Shown here piece by piece: positions 1-7,252 of a DNA stretch of 13,819 nucleotides. The translations under genes were made by a program, and so were the position numbers. Every line of letters begins with the position of its first letter. Position 1 is the stretch's first letter. Source of the DNA: Phycisphaerales bacterium (lineage in GTDB: Bacteria; Planctomycetota; Phycisphaerae; Phycisphaerales; SM1A02); contig JAKVBR010000024.1 in NCBI GenBank assembly GCA_022447165.1, positions 1 through 13,819 on the forward strand, read 5' to 3'. The notes below the pieces were generated by a model, which was not told where the DNA came from, did not search any database, and saw nothing but the letters and a program-made list of their open reading frames with translations.

Positions 1-490
1 CAAAAGAATGACCGTCGTTGCAGGAAACGACCAACCAAACATGACCCAAGAAGAAATGCATGAGCACGTCATTACTGCGCTCAAAAGGGTCAAACCAATT
101 GTCGAAGATGAAGGCGTGATGCTCATTCTTGAACCAATGAACATACGCGTAGACCATAAGGGCCATTGTTTATATGGAAGTCCCGAGGCCGTTCACATTT
201 GCAGAGAAGTTGATTCGCCAATGGTCAAAATCAATTGGGATTTGTATCACATGCAGATTAGTGAAGGCGATTTATGCGGTCGACTTCGTGATGGGTTTGA
301 CCAAGTTGGTTACATACAAATTGCAGATCATCCTGGCAGAAAAGAACCGGGCACAGGTGAAATTGAATATGGCCGCGTCTTTAGAGAACTGAATGATCTT
401 GGTTACACTGGACCAATTGGTGTTGAAAGTGGCACTAAGGAAGGTGAAGACAAGGCCGTTGATCGTCTTCGTAATGTAACCCTTATATAA
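1..490 (+). CDS. Hydroxypyruvate isomerase-like sugar isomerase (5' end missing)
   Basis: This is the C-terminal part of a xylose-isomerase-like TIM-barrel protein of the hydroxypyruvate isomerase (Hyi) family, which interconverts hydroxypyruvate and tartronate semialdehyde or acts on related keto/aldo sugars. The frame is open to the window edge, so the true start lies upstream and about 100 of the usual ~260 residues are missing. Counting from the in-frame Met at base 8, the expected metal and catalytic residues are visible: E42 in 'LILEPMN', D78 and H81 in 'WDLYHMQ', H108 in 'ADHPGR', and E140 in 'GVESG'. The segment 'PGTGEIEYGRVFREL' is also typical. The gene ends just before a hairpin that serves the opposite-strand gene. 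The exact substrate cannot be told from sequence; other members of the fold are sugar epimerases. Confidence 0.85.
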   Translation, partial: KRMTVVAGNDQPNMTQEEMHEHVITALKRVKPIVEDEGVMLILEPMNIRVDHKGHCLYGSPEAVHICREVDSPMVKINWDLYHMQISEGDLCGRLRDGFDQVGYIQIADHPGRKEPGTGEIEYGRVFRELNDLGYTGPIGVESGTKEGEDKAVDRLRNVTLI

Positions 491-515
491 AAAACAAGAC
501 CAGCTTTCGCTGGTC
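489..515 (-). terminator. Intrinsic terminator of the 547-2202 gene
   Basis: A perfect 7-bp stem (GACCAGC at 498-504 with GCTGGTC at 509-515) encloses a 4-base loop. Read on the minus strand it is followed by TTG and then six T (complement of 489-494), the classic rho-independent form. It sits 31 bp past the minus-strand stop codon and abuts the stop of the plus-strand isomerase gene. No T-run follows on the plus strand, so it should act mainly for the minus gene. Confidence 0.75.
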
Positions 516-546
516 AAGTTAAAACCCTGCCACAGGTTTGAAAAGT

Positions 547-2202
547 TTAGTTAGAGAGCATTGCTGCTGCGTTGGCCATCGCTTCCCAGTTTGAAGCGGA
601 TGTGTTCACTGCACTTTGAGCATTGTTTCGTGCGACACGTGCTGCGCGGTATGCTGAGCGAGCCGTTTTAAATGTTCGAGTTGCAGAACGCATTCTTTTA
701 AGTGATTTTTTGTACGCTGCATATGCACTGCGGTATTGTTTTGAATTCTTGCCAAACTTTTTGATTGCACGGAATCGTTTCTTAACTGCTGTAAAGCTCT
801 TAAGTGCTGATCGATATGAACGTGATGCCTTACGATAGTTTGAAGTACGAGCGATGACTTTAGTTTTTGCTTGATTAAGTCTGCGAGTCAATCGTGATTG
901 TTGCGATGTTCGTTTTGCTGAGATTGCTGCCGCTGCAACTGTTTTTGCCTCTGATGCTGCTTGATCTGCAACTTGCTGTTGTGCTTGCTCTTGAGCGGAC
1001 TGTTGTGCGACGAATTCTGCTGCAACACTATCTACAGCTGTTTTCATTGCTGATAACATTGAGACGTGGTAGTTGTCAAGTTCTTCAAACATAGCTTTTC
1101 TTGTTTCATTATCTAGTGTTGACCAGTTTTCTTCGTACCAGTTGAAGTACACATACGCATCCCACATAGCAATACCTTGAATGCGATGTTCTTTGCCTTC
1201 ACTGTTTGTCCAGACTGCGTTTAGTGATGAGTTGATTTGATCTCTCATGAATTCTTCAACAGTATGTAGTCCAGTGTATTTGCCATTTACAAGGTAACGC
1301 GGTGATGCTTGAACATATACAGGAACCTTACCTTCAACCATTTCCATTGATTTTTCTATACGTTTTTGAAGACGGGATGAACCATTAGCAACAGCATTGT
1401 TGTCATATACATCAGGGAAAATGCCTGTGCTTGCTTTTAACAAGCGTGAGACATCAGCAGTTGTGCTGTTTTCTTTTGTATGTGATTTCTTTGGTAGACC
1501 CCAGTAACCAATTTTTGCATTTGGTCTAAGTGATTGAGCATACTCAAGACCTTCGATGTAGAAATCAATGACTGAATCCATAACCACTTGACTTGATGTA
1601 TCAAACACACTCCACCATTGACCTTCCATATCTAAACAGAGTGGACCGTCATAATCTGCAGGGATGTTTGCATCTACCCAGTTTTTAAATCGTGCTTTGT
1701 CGTCATCTGAATATACTCCATCAGCATACCAATCGACGCCACCGTTGTATGCATAAGGAAGTACTGCAACACCATTCTCGGAAGCCCATGCTTTTGCGTT
1801 TTCTCCTTGATCAAGCAAGTTTGCGAGATTTCGTCGTTGAGCATTTCTTGATAGTTGATCGTAATAAATCGCATCCAAAAGAATTGGTGGTTCTTCCTGC
1901 CAACTTAAATCAGCAGCATTGTTATCGTCGGAATTATTATTGTTTTGTTGGTCATCGTTCTCTTCAACGACTTGACCCCAAAGCCCCATAAGAATCATGA
2001 TGTCATCACTATCAGTGATACCATCATTATTGAGGTCACTTGGGCATTCGCCTTCGCATGATTGGTTGAGATTTGAAGTAAGAACGGCAAGGTCGTGAGC
2101 GTCAATGACGTTATCGTTATTGAAATCTGCTTGGTGAGCAGCGAGGGTTGTTGTTGTGACGAGCACGGCGGTCATGGCCGAAGCAGTTGGCAGGGTTGTC
2201 AT
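547..2202 (-). CDS. Secreted dockerin-loop protein with glycosidase-like domain and basic tail
   Basis: 551 residues in four parts. Residues 1-25 look like an export signal ending near 'LAAHQA', although the n-region has no Lys or Arg. Residues 26-67 hold two EF-hand-like dockerin calcium loops ('DFNNDNVIDAHDL' and 'DLNNDGITDSDDI'). Residues ~76-104 are an acidic Asn/Asp-rich linker. Residues ~105-390 resemble a TIM-barrel glycoside hydrolase of the hyaluronidase-like type, with acidic residues D191 and E193 in 'LCLDMEG' and many aromatics. The last ~145 residues are Ala/Lys/Arg/Tyr-rich, with repeating patterns such as 'YRSALKSF' and 'YKKSLKRM', likely helical and strongly positive. The start is supported by AAGGA upstream of the ATG on the minus strand. 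A role at the cell surface or in polysaccharide breakdown is inferred; I cannot name the family with certainty. The gene is monocistronic. Confidence 0.8.
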   Translation of the reverse strand: MTTLPTASAMTAVLVTTTTLAAHQADFNNDNVIDAHDLAVLTSNLNQSCEGECPSDLNNDGITDSDDIMILMGLWGQVVEENDDQQNNNNSDDNNAADLSWQEEPPILLDAIYYDQLSRNAQRRNLANLLDQGENAKAWASENGVAVLPYAYNGGVDWYADGVYSDDDKARFKNWVDANIPADYDGPLCLDMEGQWWSVFDTSSQVVMDSVIDFYIEGLEYAQSLRPNAKIGYWGLPKKSHTKENSTTADVSRLLKASTGIFPDVYDNNAVANGSSRLQKRIEKSMEMVEGKVPVYVQASPRYLVNGKYTGLHTVEEFMRDQINSSLNAVWTNSEGKEHRIQGIAMWDAYVYFNWYEENWSTLDNETRKAMFEELDNYHVSMLSAMKTAVDSVAAEFVAQQSAQEQAQQQVADQAASEAKTVAAAAISAKRTSQQSRLTRRLNQAKTKVIARTSNYRKASRSYRSALKSFTAVKKRFRAIKKFGKNSKQYRSAYAAYKKSLKRMRSATRTFKTARSAYRAARVARNNAQSAVNTSASNWEAMANAAAMLSN

Positions 2203-2609
2203 TGGGTTGTCCTTAGGGGTGAGGGGTAAATTTCATGGTCGAGACCATCTCGACAGGTGCACCTCATAGGCGGCTTATGATGGGTTTGTGAACGCTAAAA
2301 TGTAAAAAAAGCGCAAAACCGCGTTTTTAGCCGGTAAACGCCGTTTGTTACCCCCTAATTTGTGTTCTGGATGTGCTTTATTGAAGCGAATTTGGAAGAT
2401 AAAGGCGTCTATGGTTCCTTTGTCTTCGGTTGCTAGACACTACAGTAGTGCCATACAGTCCATCGGTGCCCGTGGATTGAAACTTCACACTTCACGAGTG
2501 ATTGATACTCAGAATTCACATTGTGCTGTTTAGATGGGTCATTCCCTCATTTTGAGTCATTCATGCACCAATGTAGTGTTATCATCCCTTAAAGAAGGAG
2601 TAATGGCTT
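2203..2609. other. Divergent intergenic region, 407 bp
   Basis: This gap separates the minus-strand dockerin protein from the plus-strand ebo operon and should hold both promoters. I see no convincing gene: the 62-codon open frame at 2345-2533 has no SD and no recognisable protein. Structure seen: overlapping inverted repeats at 2235-2264 (separate entry); a 7-bp inverted repeat GCTAAAA/TTTTAGC (2294-2300 and 2325-2331); and a 6-1-6 palindrome CACTAC-A-GTAGTG at 2438-2450. A possible but weak plus-strand promoter is TTGAGT at 2552 with TAGTGT at 2574 (16-bp spacer). Confidence 0.5.
2235..2264. promoter_or_regulatory. Overlapping inverted repeats in the leader of the 547-2202 gene
   Basis: Three symmetric elements are packed into 30 bp, starting 33 bp before the minus-strand start codon: ATGGTC-GA-GACCAT (2235-2248), GTCGAG-ACCAT-CTCGAC (2238-2254) and the perfect 10-bp palindrome AGGTGCACCT (2255-2264). 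The first two share bases and so cannot form together as RNA hairpins. They could be operator sites or a leader switch; the sequence alone does not say which. Confidence 0.4.
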
Positions 2610-3056
2610 ATGACACGCTTGTTTGCAACAATTTTTGCTTCAATAGCACTTCTCGTTACCGGATGTAGTTCAACGGGCTCCCCCGAATTGACTCAAACTG
2701 CTACAACAGTTGTCAGTCAAGTTGACCCCTCTAAGGTTGAACAATTGTCAGTCGCGAGTTTACATGACGCTTTTTTAAACAAAACTTCGAAGCAATCTCA
2801 AGAGGGAAGGGTTGTGGATGTTTCTGGCGAAGTCATTGCCTATAAGTTAACAGAAGACAATCGGTTTTCTGTCACAATCAGAAAGGATAGTAAAGATGCA
2901 CTTTGTTTATTCTCAGGCGATATTGCAAGCCAAGTTGGAACTGGAAGGGCTATATTCCGCGGTGCAAACATAACAGTCAGAGGGCAGCTCGGCAAAGCAG
3001 GTCTGTTTTCTTCAACACCATTTGTTATCGATGGATGCGCAATCGTAACCAACTGA
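2610..3056 (+). CDS. Lipoprotein with OB-fold (tRNA_anti-like) domain, first gene of the ebo operon
   Basis: 148 residues. A lipoprotein signal (residues 1-18) with lipobox 'LVTGC' predicts lipidation at C19 and anchoring in a membrane facing the periplasm. Residues ~65-146 ('GRVVDVSGEVIAYKL' to 'VIDGCAIV') match the pattern of the tRNA_anti-like OB fold: a beta strand with 'V.G.V', a central Cys in 'ALCLF', then 'ITVRGQLG' and a final 'DGC'. Despite the family name there is no reason to assume tRNA binding. The start is chosen because GAAGGAG lies 9 bases before the ATG at 2610; the ATG at 2603 is in another frame and too close to the SD. Only 6 bases separate it from eboD, so it is probably co-transcribed. 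Its role in the ebo pathway is unknown. Confidence 0.75.
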   Translation: MTRLFATIFASIALLVTGCSSTGSPELTQTATTVVSQVDPSKVEQLSVASLHDAFLNKTSKQSQEGRVVDVSGEVIAYKLTEDNRFSVTIRKDSKDALCLFSGDIASQVGTGRAIFRGANITVRGQLGKAGLFSSTPFVIDGCAIVTN

Positions 3057-3062
3057 TACACC

Positions 3063-4184
3063 GTGAGCGATAGTCAGAACAATCTTAGTTCTCCATTCTC
3101 AGTGGAGTGGACGCATCAGTTGTTAAATACTGACTCAGCGTTTGGAGCAAATGATGCGCTCGCTCAAGTCTGCTCCCCCCTTTACCCAGTAAAACTGTTG
3201 CCAATCATCGATGATGGTGTGATTGAACATCACCCGTCGCTCGCTGAAACGATTCAACAGTGGGGAATGACTGCTAGCGTCAACTGCTGTCCACCAGTCA
3301 TCATTAAAGGTGGCGAGCAATCAAAAAACAACTTCGCTTGCGTTGAGCAAATCCTAGAAGCAATTCATAACGATCACCTCTGTAGGAAGTCCGTTGTTCT
3401 AGCAATCGGCGGAGGCGCAGCGCTTGATGTCATTGGATTTGCTGCGTCTATTGCACATCGTGGCATTCCACTTATTCGAATTCCCACCACAACTTTATCT
3501 GCGTGTGATTCAGGTCTAGGCGTAAAGAATGGGATTAACTACTTCGGTAAGAAAAACTTTCTTGGAGTGTTTGACCCGCCCTACGCTGTCATCAACGATT
3601 ATTCCTTCCTAACGACACTGAATGATCGCCATTGGATTTCTGGAATGAGCGAAGCGGTAAAAGTTGCGTTAATCAAAGATGATTCATTGTTTGACACCAT
3701 CGAATCGAATGCCGAAACGCTTGTCAATCGAAACATGGATGTTGCTAAAAGCATCATCATGCGTTCAGCAGACCTGCACCTTCACCATATTACTGAAGCA
3801 GGCGATCCATTTGAAAAAAATGAATCGAGACCACTTGATTTTGGACATTGGTCTGCGCATAAACTTGAACCACTCACTGAATTCACATTAACACATGGTG
3901 AAGCCGTATCGATTGGACTGGCACTCGATGTCACCATCAGCAAGCGGTTAGGATTCCTAGATGAACACACTCACAGGCGAATCCTGTCATTGTTACATTC
4001 ATTAAACTTGCCTACAACTCACGAAGCGTTATTGAACCCAGAACTCATCGGAGGTCTTGAAGAGTTTAGAGAGCACATCGGAGGTAAACTCACTCTTCTC
4101 ATGCTCGAGGGTATCGGAAAACCGATTGAAATTCATGAGTTAGATTCGGAAACTGTACGCCAAGCAATCGACGAACTCATGTAG
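3063..4184 (+). CDS. eboD: EboD, 3-dehydroquinate-synthase-like sugar phosphate cyclase
   Basis: 373 residues. The protein belongs to the sugar phosphate cyclase superfamily (dehydroquinate, epi-valiolone and deoxy-scyllo-inosose synthases), which use NAD and a divalent metal to close a sugar phosphate into a cyclitol. The NAD motif is G116-G-G-A-A-L-D122. The metal ligands align as E197 ('MSEAVKVALI'), H262 and H278 ('THGEAVSIG'); the 16-residue gap between the two His equals that of dehydroquinate synthase. K200 and H266 of the active site are also present. The motif reads 'DFGHWSAHKLE' rather than 'NFGHTxGHAxE', which argues against a shikimate-pathway enzyme. The neighbours eboB, eboE, eboC and eboF settle it as EboD. 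The start is GTG, 6 bases after the lipoprotein stop and without a clear SD, suggesting translational coupling. The true substrate is not known. Confidence 0.88.
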   Translation: MSDSQNNLSSPFSVEWTHQLLNTDSAFGANDALAQVCSPLYPVKLLPIIDDGVIEHHPSLAETIQQWGMTASVNCCPPVIIKGGEQSKNNFACVEQILEAIHNDHLCRKSVVLAIGGGAALDVIGFAASIAHRGIPLIRIPTTTLSACDSGLGVKNGINYFGKKNFLGVFDPPYAVINDYSFLTTLNDRHWISGMSEAVKVALIKDDSLFDTIESNAETLVNRNMDVAKSIIMRSADLHLHHITEAGDPFEKNESRPLDFGHWSAHKLEPLTEFTLTHGEAVSIGLALDVTISKRLGFLDEHTHRRILSLLHSLNLPTTHEALLNPELIGGLEEFREHIGGKLTLLMLEGIGKPIEIHELDSETVRQAIDELM

Positions 4185-4194
4185 AATTGTTTGC

Positions 4195-4485
4195 GTGAGC
4201 CACCCCTCCCCATTAACGAAAACCGAAATTGTCGACCGCTATTTTCTTGAGCATCGAGCAAAGTTGTTAGACATTGCCGCATTGTTAGATCGTATTGATC
4301 GCGCATCTGGAGACGACAAGATTGATTTTCGTATTGAAGCATTGCTCGAATGTGCAAAGGAGTTGCACTCAGAAGAAGTGGGACGCACCGAACGAATGCT
4401 ACTACTGTTAAGCGACAAAACAACAGAACCAATTGAGGAAGCTGGGATGAAGGGCGCAACGGGAGCAGTGCCTCCACAGTCATGA
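4195..4485 (+). CDS. Unrecognised 96-aa helical protein inside the ebo operon
   Basis: A small, charged, probably all-helical protein with no signal peptide or membrane segment. It opens with 'LTKTEIVDRYFLEHRAKLLD' and continues with 'IAALLDRIDRASGDD', 'DFRIEALLECAKEL' and 'ERMLLLLSDKTTEP'. I do not recognise the family by name. It starts with GTG 10 bases after eboD and its TGA overlaps the eboB ATG in an ATGA junction, so it is translated as part of the operon and is very likely a real gene. By position it could stand in for EboA, but EboA proteins as I know them are about twice this length and I see no resemblance. A small partner or regulator of an Ebo enzyme is a guess. Confidence 0.75.
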   Translation: MSHPSPLTKTEIVDRYFLEHRAKLLDIAALLDRIDRASGDDKIDFRIEALLECAKELHSEEVGRTERMLLLLSDKTTEPIEEAGMKGATGAVPPQS

Positions 4486-5282
4486 CGTACATTGACCCAC
4501 ATATTCACATGGTGTCACGAACGACTGATGACTATCAGCGAATGGCACAAGCGGGCTGTGTTGCAATCACAGAACCCGCGTTCTGGGCTGGTTTTGACAG
4601 AAGTAGCCCGCAGGGTTTTTATGATTACTTCAAACAACTCACCGATACTGAACCAAAAAGAGCAGCACAATATGGCATCAATCACCACTGCTGGCTCTGC
4701 ATCAATCCAAAAGAAGCGGAAGATGTCGGCTTTGCAAGAGAAGTCATGAGTTTGATTCCCGAGTTTATGTCTTGCTCAAACGTGCTTGGCATTGGTGAAA
4801 TTGGTCTAAACAAAAACTCAAAAAACGAACTGACGATACTCGAAGAGCAACTCGTGCTTGCTGAGACGCACAATCAACTCGTACTTGTGCATACACCTCA
4901 TCTTGAGGACAAACTCAAAGGCACTTTGCTCATTATGGATGCCATTGCAAACACTTCAATTACACCAGATAGAGTCCTCATTGACCATGTTGAAGAACAT
5001 ACCGTTAATGCCGTACTCGACAGAGGGTTCTGGGCTGGCATGACGCTTTACCCAGACAGTAAGTGCACGCCTCAACGCGCAGCCGACATCATTGAGTCAG
5101 TTGGTTCAGAACGACTGTGGATTAACTCAGCAGGTGACTGGGGACCGAGTGATCCACTCGCTGTACCGAAGTGCCAGGTCGAGATGGCAAGTCGAGGGCA
5201 CACCAGTGATTTGATTCAAAAGATTTCCTATGACAACCCACTTGAGTTCTTATCTCAAAGTGGCAAATTCAAAGTGTCATAA
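4482..5282 (+). CDS. eboB: EboB, TatD-like metal-dependent hydrolase
   Basis: 266 residues, the usual size for TatD-type amidohydrolase-fold enzymes, which act on nucleic acids or small phosphate/ester substrates with two bound metals. The full ligand set is visible: D5-P-H7-I-H9 at the N-terminus, E106 in 'GIGEIGLN', H137 in 'LVHTPH', H169 in 'IDHVEEHT' and D219 in 'SAGDWG'. The pattern 'AGCVAITEPAFWAG' near residue 25-38 is characteristic of the Ebo branch rather than of TatD DNase. The ATG overlaps the preceding stop by 4 bases (ATGA) and eboE follows after 3 bases. It is probably cytoplasmic. The substrate in the ebo pathway is not known. Confidence 0.88.
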   Translation: MTYIDPHIHMVSRTTDDYQRMAQAGCVAITEPAFWAGFDRSSPQGFYDYFKQLTDTEPKRAAQYGINHHCWLCINPKEAEDVGFAREVMSLIPEFMSCSNVLGIGEIGLNKNSKNELTILEEQLVLAETHNQLVLVHTPHLEDKLKGTLLIMDAIANTSITPDRVLIDHVEEHTVNAVLDRGFWAGMTLYPDSKCTPQRAADIIESVGSERLWINSAGDWGPSDPLAVPKCQVEMASRGHTSDLIQKISYDNPLEFLSQSGKFKVS

Positions 5283-5285
5283 CTG

Positions 5286-6368
5286 ATGCTTGGCTACTGC
5301 ACCAATGTATTCCCTGGTGACACTTTTGATTCAGTCATCAAGAATCTAGAAGAGTATGTGAAGCCACTACAGCATGCCCTTTCGTTTGATGCGGGTATTG
5401 GCATTTGGCTCTCAGCAAATGCGCTACATGATGCTGATGTGACACAACTTAAAGACACACTTGAGCAATGCGGTGTTCAATTGATGACATGCAATGGATT
5501 CCCCGCTGGCAACTTTCATGCATCACGTGTGCGACACGATGTGTACCTTCCAAATTGGTCCATGGATGAGCGACTTGAGTACACGCAAGGACTTGCCGAG
5601 TTATGCGCAGCAGTCACGCATCGACAATCGTTTGGCATATCCACCCTCCCACTTGGCTGGAATGTTCACGAGTTTGATTTTCGAATTGCTACAACGTTGA
5701 TTTTGAAGTGTATCGACTCATTAGAAGAGATCGAGCAGAAGTCGGGCGTCTGTATTCATCTAGATATTGAAGCGGAGCCGGGTTGCTTGCTTCAGACATC
5801 GGCAGAACTAAGTCAATTCGTCAATGAAGCATTTGGTGATGACGAGAGGGTGCGGCGTTATTTGCGAGTTTGTCACGACACGTGCCACGCCGCAGTCATG
5901 CAAGAGCCGATTGAATCATGCATCAAGCATTATGAAGATTCGGGGCTCTCGATAGGCAAAGTACAAGTGTCATCAGCGCTTCAATGTGAAGTCAGTGATT
6001 CCAATAAAGATTCAATTCTCCAAGGACTTTCCCAATTCAATGAACCAAAGTTCCTTCATCAAACGACCGTGCAAGATGACAACTCTATGCTCTTTTATGA
6101 ACACCTTGAAGATGCATTAATATCGAAAGCAACTGGCTTGTGGCGCGTTCATTTCCATGTTCCAATTCACAAATCAAGTTTGAGCTTCATCCAAACGACG
6201 CAAGATGACTTACTCCATAGCATCAATGTTCTCAAAACTCATGACATTGAAACTTGGGAAGTTGAAACCTATACATGGAATGAAATGCCAAGTACGATAA
6301 AGCGAGATGAACTTGTAGAATCTATGGCAAAGGAACTCCATTGGGCGCGCGACATTATTTACAACTAA
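5286..6368 (+). CDS. eboE: EboE, xylose-isomerase-like TIM-barrel protein
   Basis: 360 residues. The opening 'MLGYCTNVFPGDTF' is the hallmark of EboE proteins, often labelled 'metabolite traffic protein'. The fold is that of sugar isomerases and AP-endonuclease-like TIM barrels. Likely metal-site residues include E162 and E164 in 'HLDIEAEPG', H197 and D198 in 'CHDTCH', H289 and H291 in 'HFHVP', and E327 in 'WEVETYTW'. The start is the ATG 3 bases after the eboB stop. The 3' end overlaps the start of eboC by 28 bases. It is probably cytoplasmic, acting on a sugar- or cyclitol-like intermediate; no specific reaction has been proved for the family as far as I know. Confidence 0.88.
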   Translation: MLGYCTNVFPGDTFDSVIKNLEEYVKPLQHALSFDAGIGIWLSANALHDADVTQLKDTLEQCGVQLMTCNGFPAGNFHASRVRHDVYLPNWSMDERLEYTQGLAELCAAVTHRQSFGISTLPLGWNVHEFDFRIATTLILKCIDSLEEIEQKSGVCIHLDIEAEPGCLLQTSAELSQFVNEAFGDDERVRRYLRVCHDTCHAAVMQEPIESCIKHYEDSGLSIGKVQVSSALQCEVSDSNKDSILQGLSQFNEPKFLHQTTVQDDNSMLFYEHLEDALISKATGLWRVHFHVPIHKSSLSFIQTTQDDLLHSINVLKTHDIETWEVETYTWNEMPSTIKRDELVESMAKELHWARDIIYN

Positions 6369-7252
6369 CTCCGACTCAAGCATGGTTGAACATACTTCGG
6401 TTGAGCAATTCCCCGACTGTTGTGAGCAACATTATGGTTGGGCTTGGAATTGCAATATTCGTCCATAACCAAGAGTTCGCAGAACGGCTACATCCCCCTA
6501 CGCTTAACTTTTCTAAACCGCTTCTTTTAGTCGCAATTGCTTTGTTGGCTTTTTACTTTGCAGGGATGATTTTGAACGATGCCAAAGATGCAAACATTGA
6601 TCAGAAGCATCGACCAGAAAGACCGATTCCATGCGGGGCAATCAAACGAAGAGATGCGTGGTTTGCAGGAGTCGTCTCGCTCGTTTTTGGAGTGTTACTC
6701 TGCGCTTTAGTATCTACAAACGTAGCACTGTGTAGTTTGTTTCTTGTCACTGCTGTTTGCTTATACACCGCCATTCATCATCTGTTTGTACCAGCACTCG
6801 TACTCATGGGCATATGCCGGGGACTTGCTTACATCCTTTCATTTATCGCAATCGCCCACTCGTTTTCATTCATTGCAATTGAGTTTGCACTTGGTGTTGG
6901 ACTCTACACCATGTTCCTTACTTGGATCGGCAAGAACGAGCATCTCAGTAACAACAATCGCGCTTATCTCGTATGGCTGCTTGCCATTCCACCGCTTGTT
7001 CCAATTCAGTACTGGCTACCAAACATCGAATTCAACATCATTTTGTATGTGGCGTATCTAGGGTGGATTGCTCTTGCATCAAAAGCTTTTGTCACCAACA
7101 AGATTGGACAAGGGATGCACATACTCCTTGCTGCATTTTGCTTGCTCGACTGCATCTTTCTCTCGGTACTTGGCGAGTTATCGTTGTTTGTCGTGTCGTT
7201 CCTTTGTTTTGTTTTGACCCTTGGCATGCAAAGGTATATAAAAGGAACATAA
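6341..7252 (+). CDS. eboC: EboC, UbiA-family membrane prenyltransferase
   Basis: 303 residues, mostly hydrophobic, with about eight or nine membrane segments. The UbiA signature N79-D80-x-x-D83-x-x-x-D87 is followed by 'RPERPIPCGAI', the standard Mg-prenyl-diphosphate motif and its conserved Arg-Pro tail. The second Asp-rich motif of classic UbiA enzymes is not seen; its place seems to hold 'MGICRGLAYIL', which fits the EboC branch. The predicted role is transfer of a prenyl group to a polar metabolite at the inner membrane. The start is TTG: AAAGGA at 6329-6334 lies 6 bases before it, inside the end of eboE. No ATG is available in the N-terminal region. The SD for eboF lies at its 3' end. 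Confidence 0.85.
   Translation: MGARHYLQLTPTQAWLNILRLSNSPTVVSNIMVGLGIAIFVHNQEFAERLHPPTLNFSKPLLLVAIALLAFYFAGMILNDAKDANIDQKHRPERPIPCGAIKRRDAWFAGVVSLVFGVLLCALVSTNVALCSLFLVTAVCLYTAIHHLFVPALVLMGICRGLAYILSFIAIAHSFSFIAIEFALGVGLYTMFLTWIGKNEHLSNNNRAYLVWLLAIPPLVPIQYWLPNIEFNIILYVAYLGWIALASKAFVTNKIGQGMHILLAAFCLLDCIFLSVLGELSLFVVSFLCFVLTLGMQRYIKGT

Noticed and set aside
2471..2483. CGTGGATTGAAAC, identical to the 3' end of many type I-C CRISPR repeats
   Set aside because: Only one copy occurs, the upstream bases do not form the repeat's hairpin, and no cas gene or spaced copies are present; treated as chance or an unprovable relic.
2345..2533. 62-codon open frame in the intergenic region
   Set aside because: No SD, no recognisable protein pattern, and it lies in a divergent promoter region.
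3063..4184. Shikimate-pathway 3-dehydroquinate synthase (aroB)
   Set aside because: The His motif differs (GHW, DFGH) and the flanking genes are all ebo genes; EboD is the better fit.
4482..5282. Housekeeping TatD DNase
   Set aside because: Metal ligands fit TatD, but the N-terminal 'TEPAFWAG' pattern and its place in the operon fit EboB.
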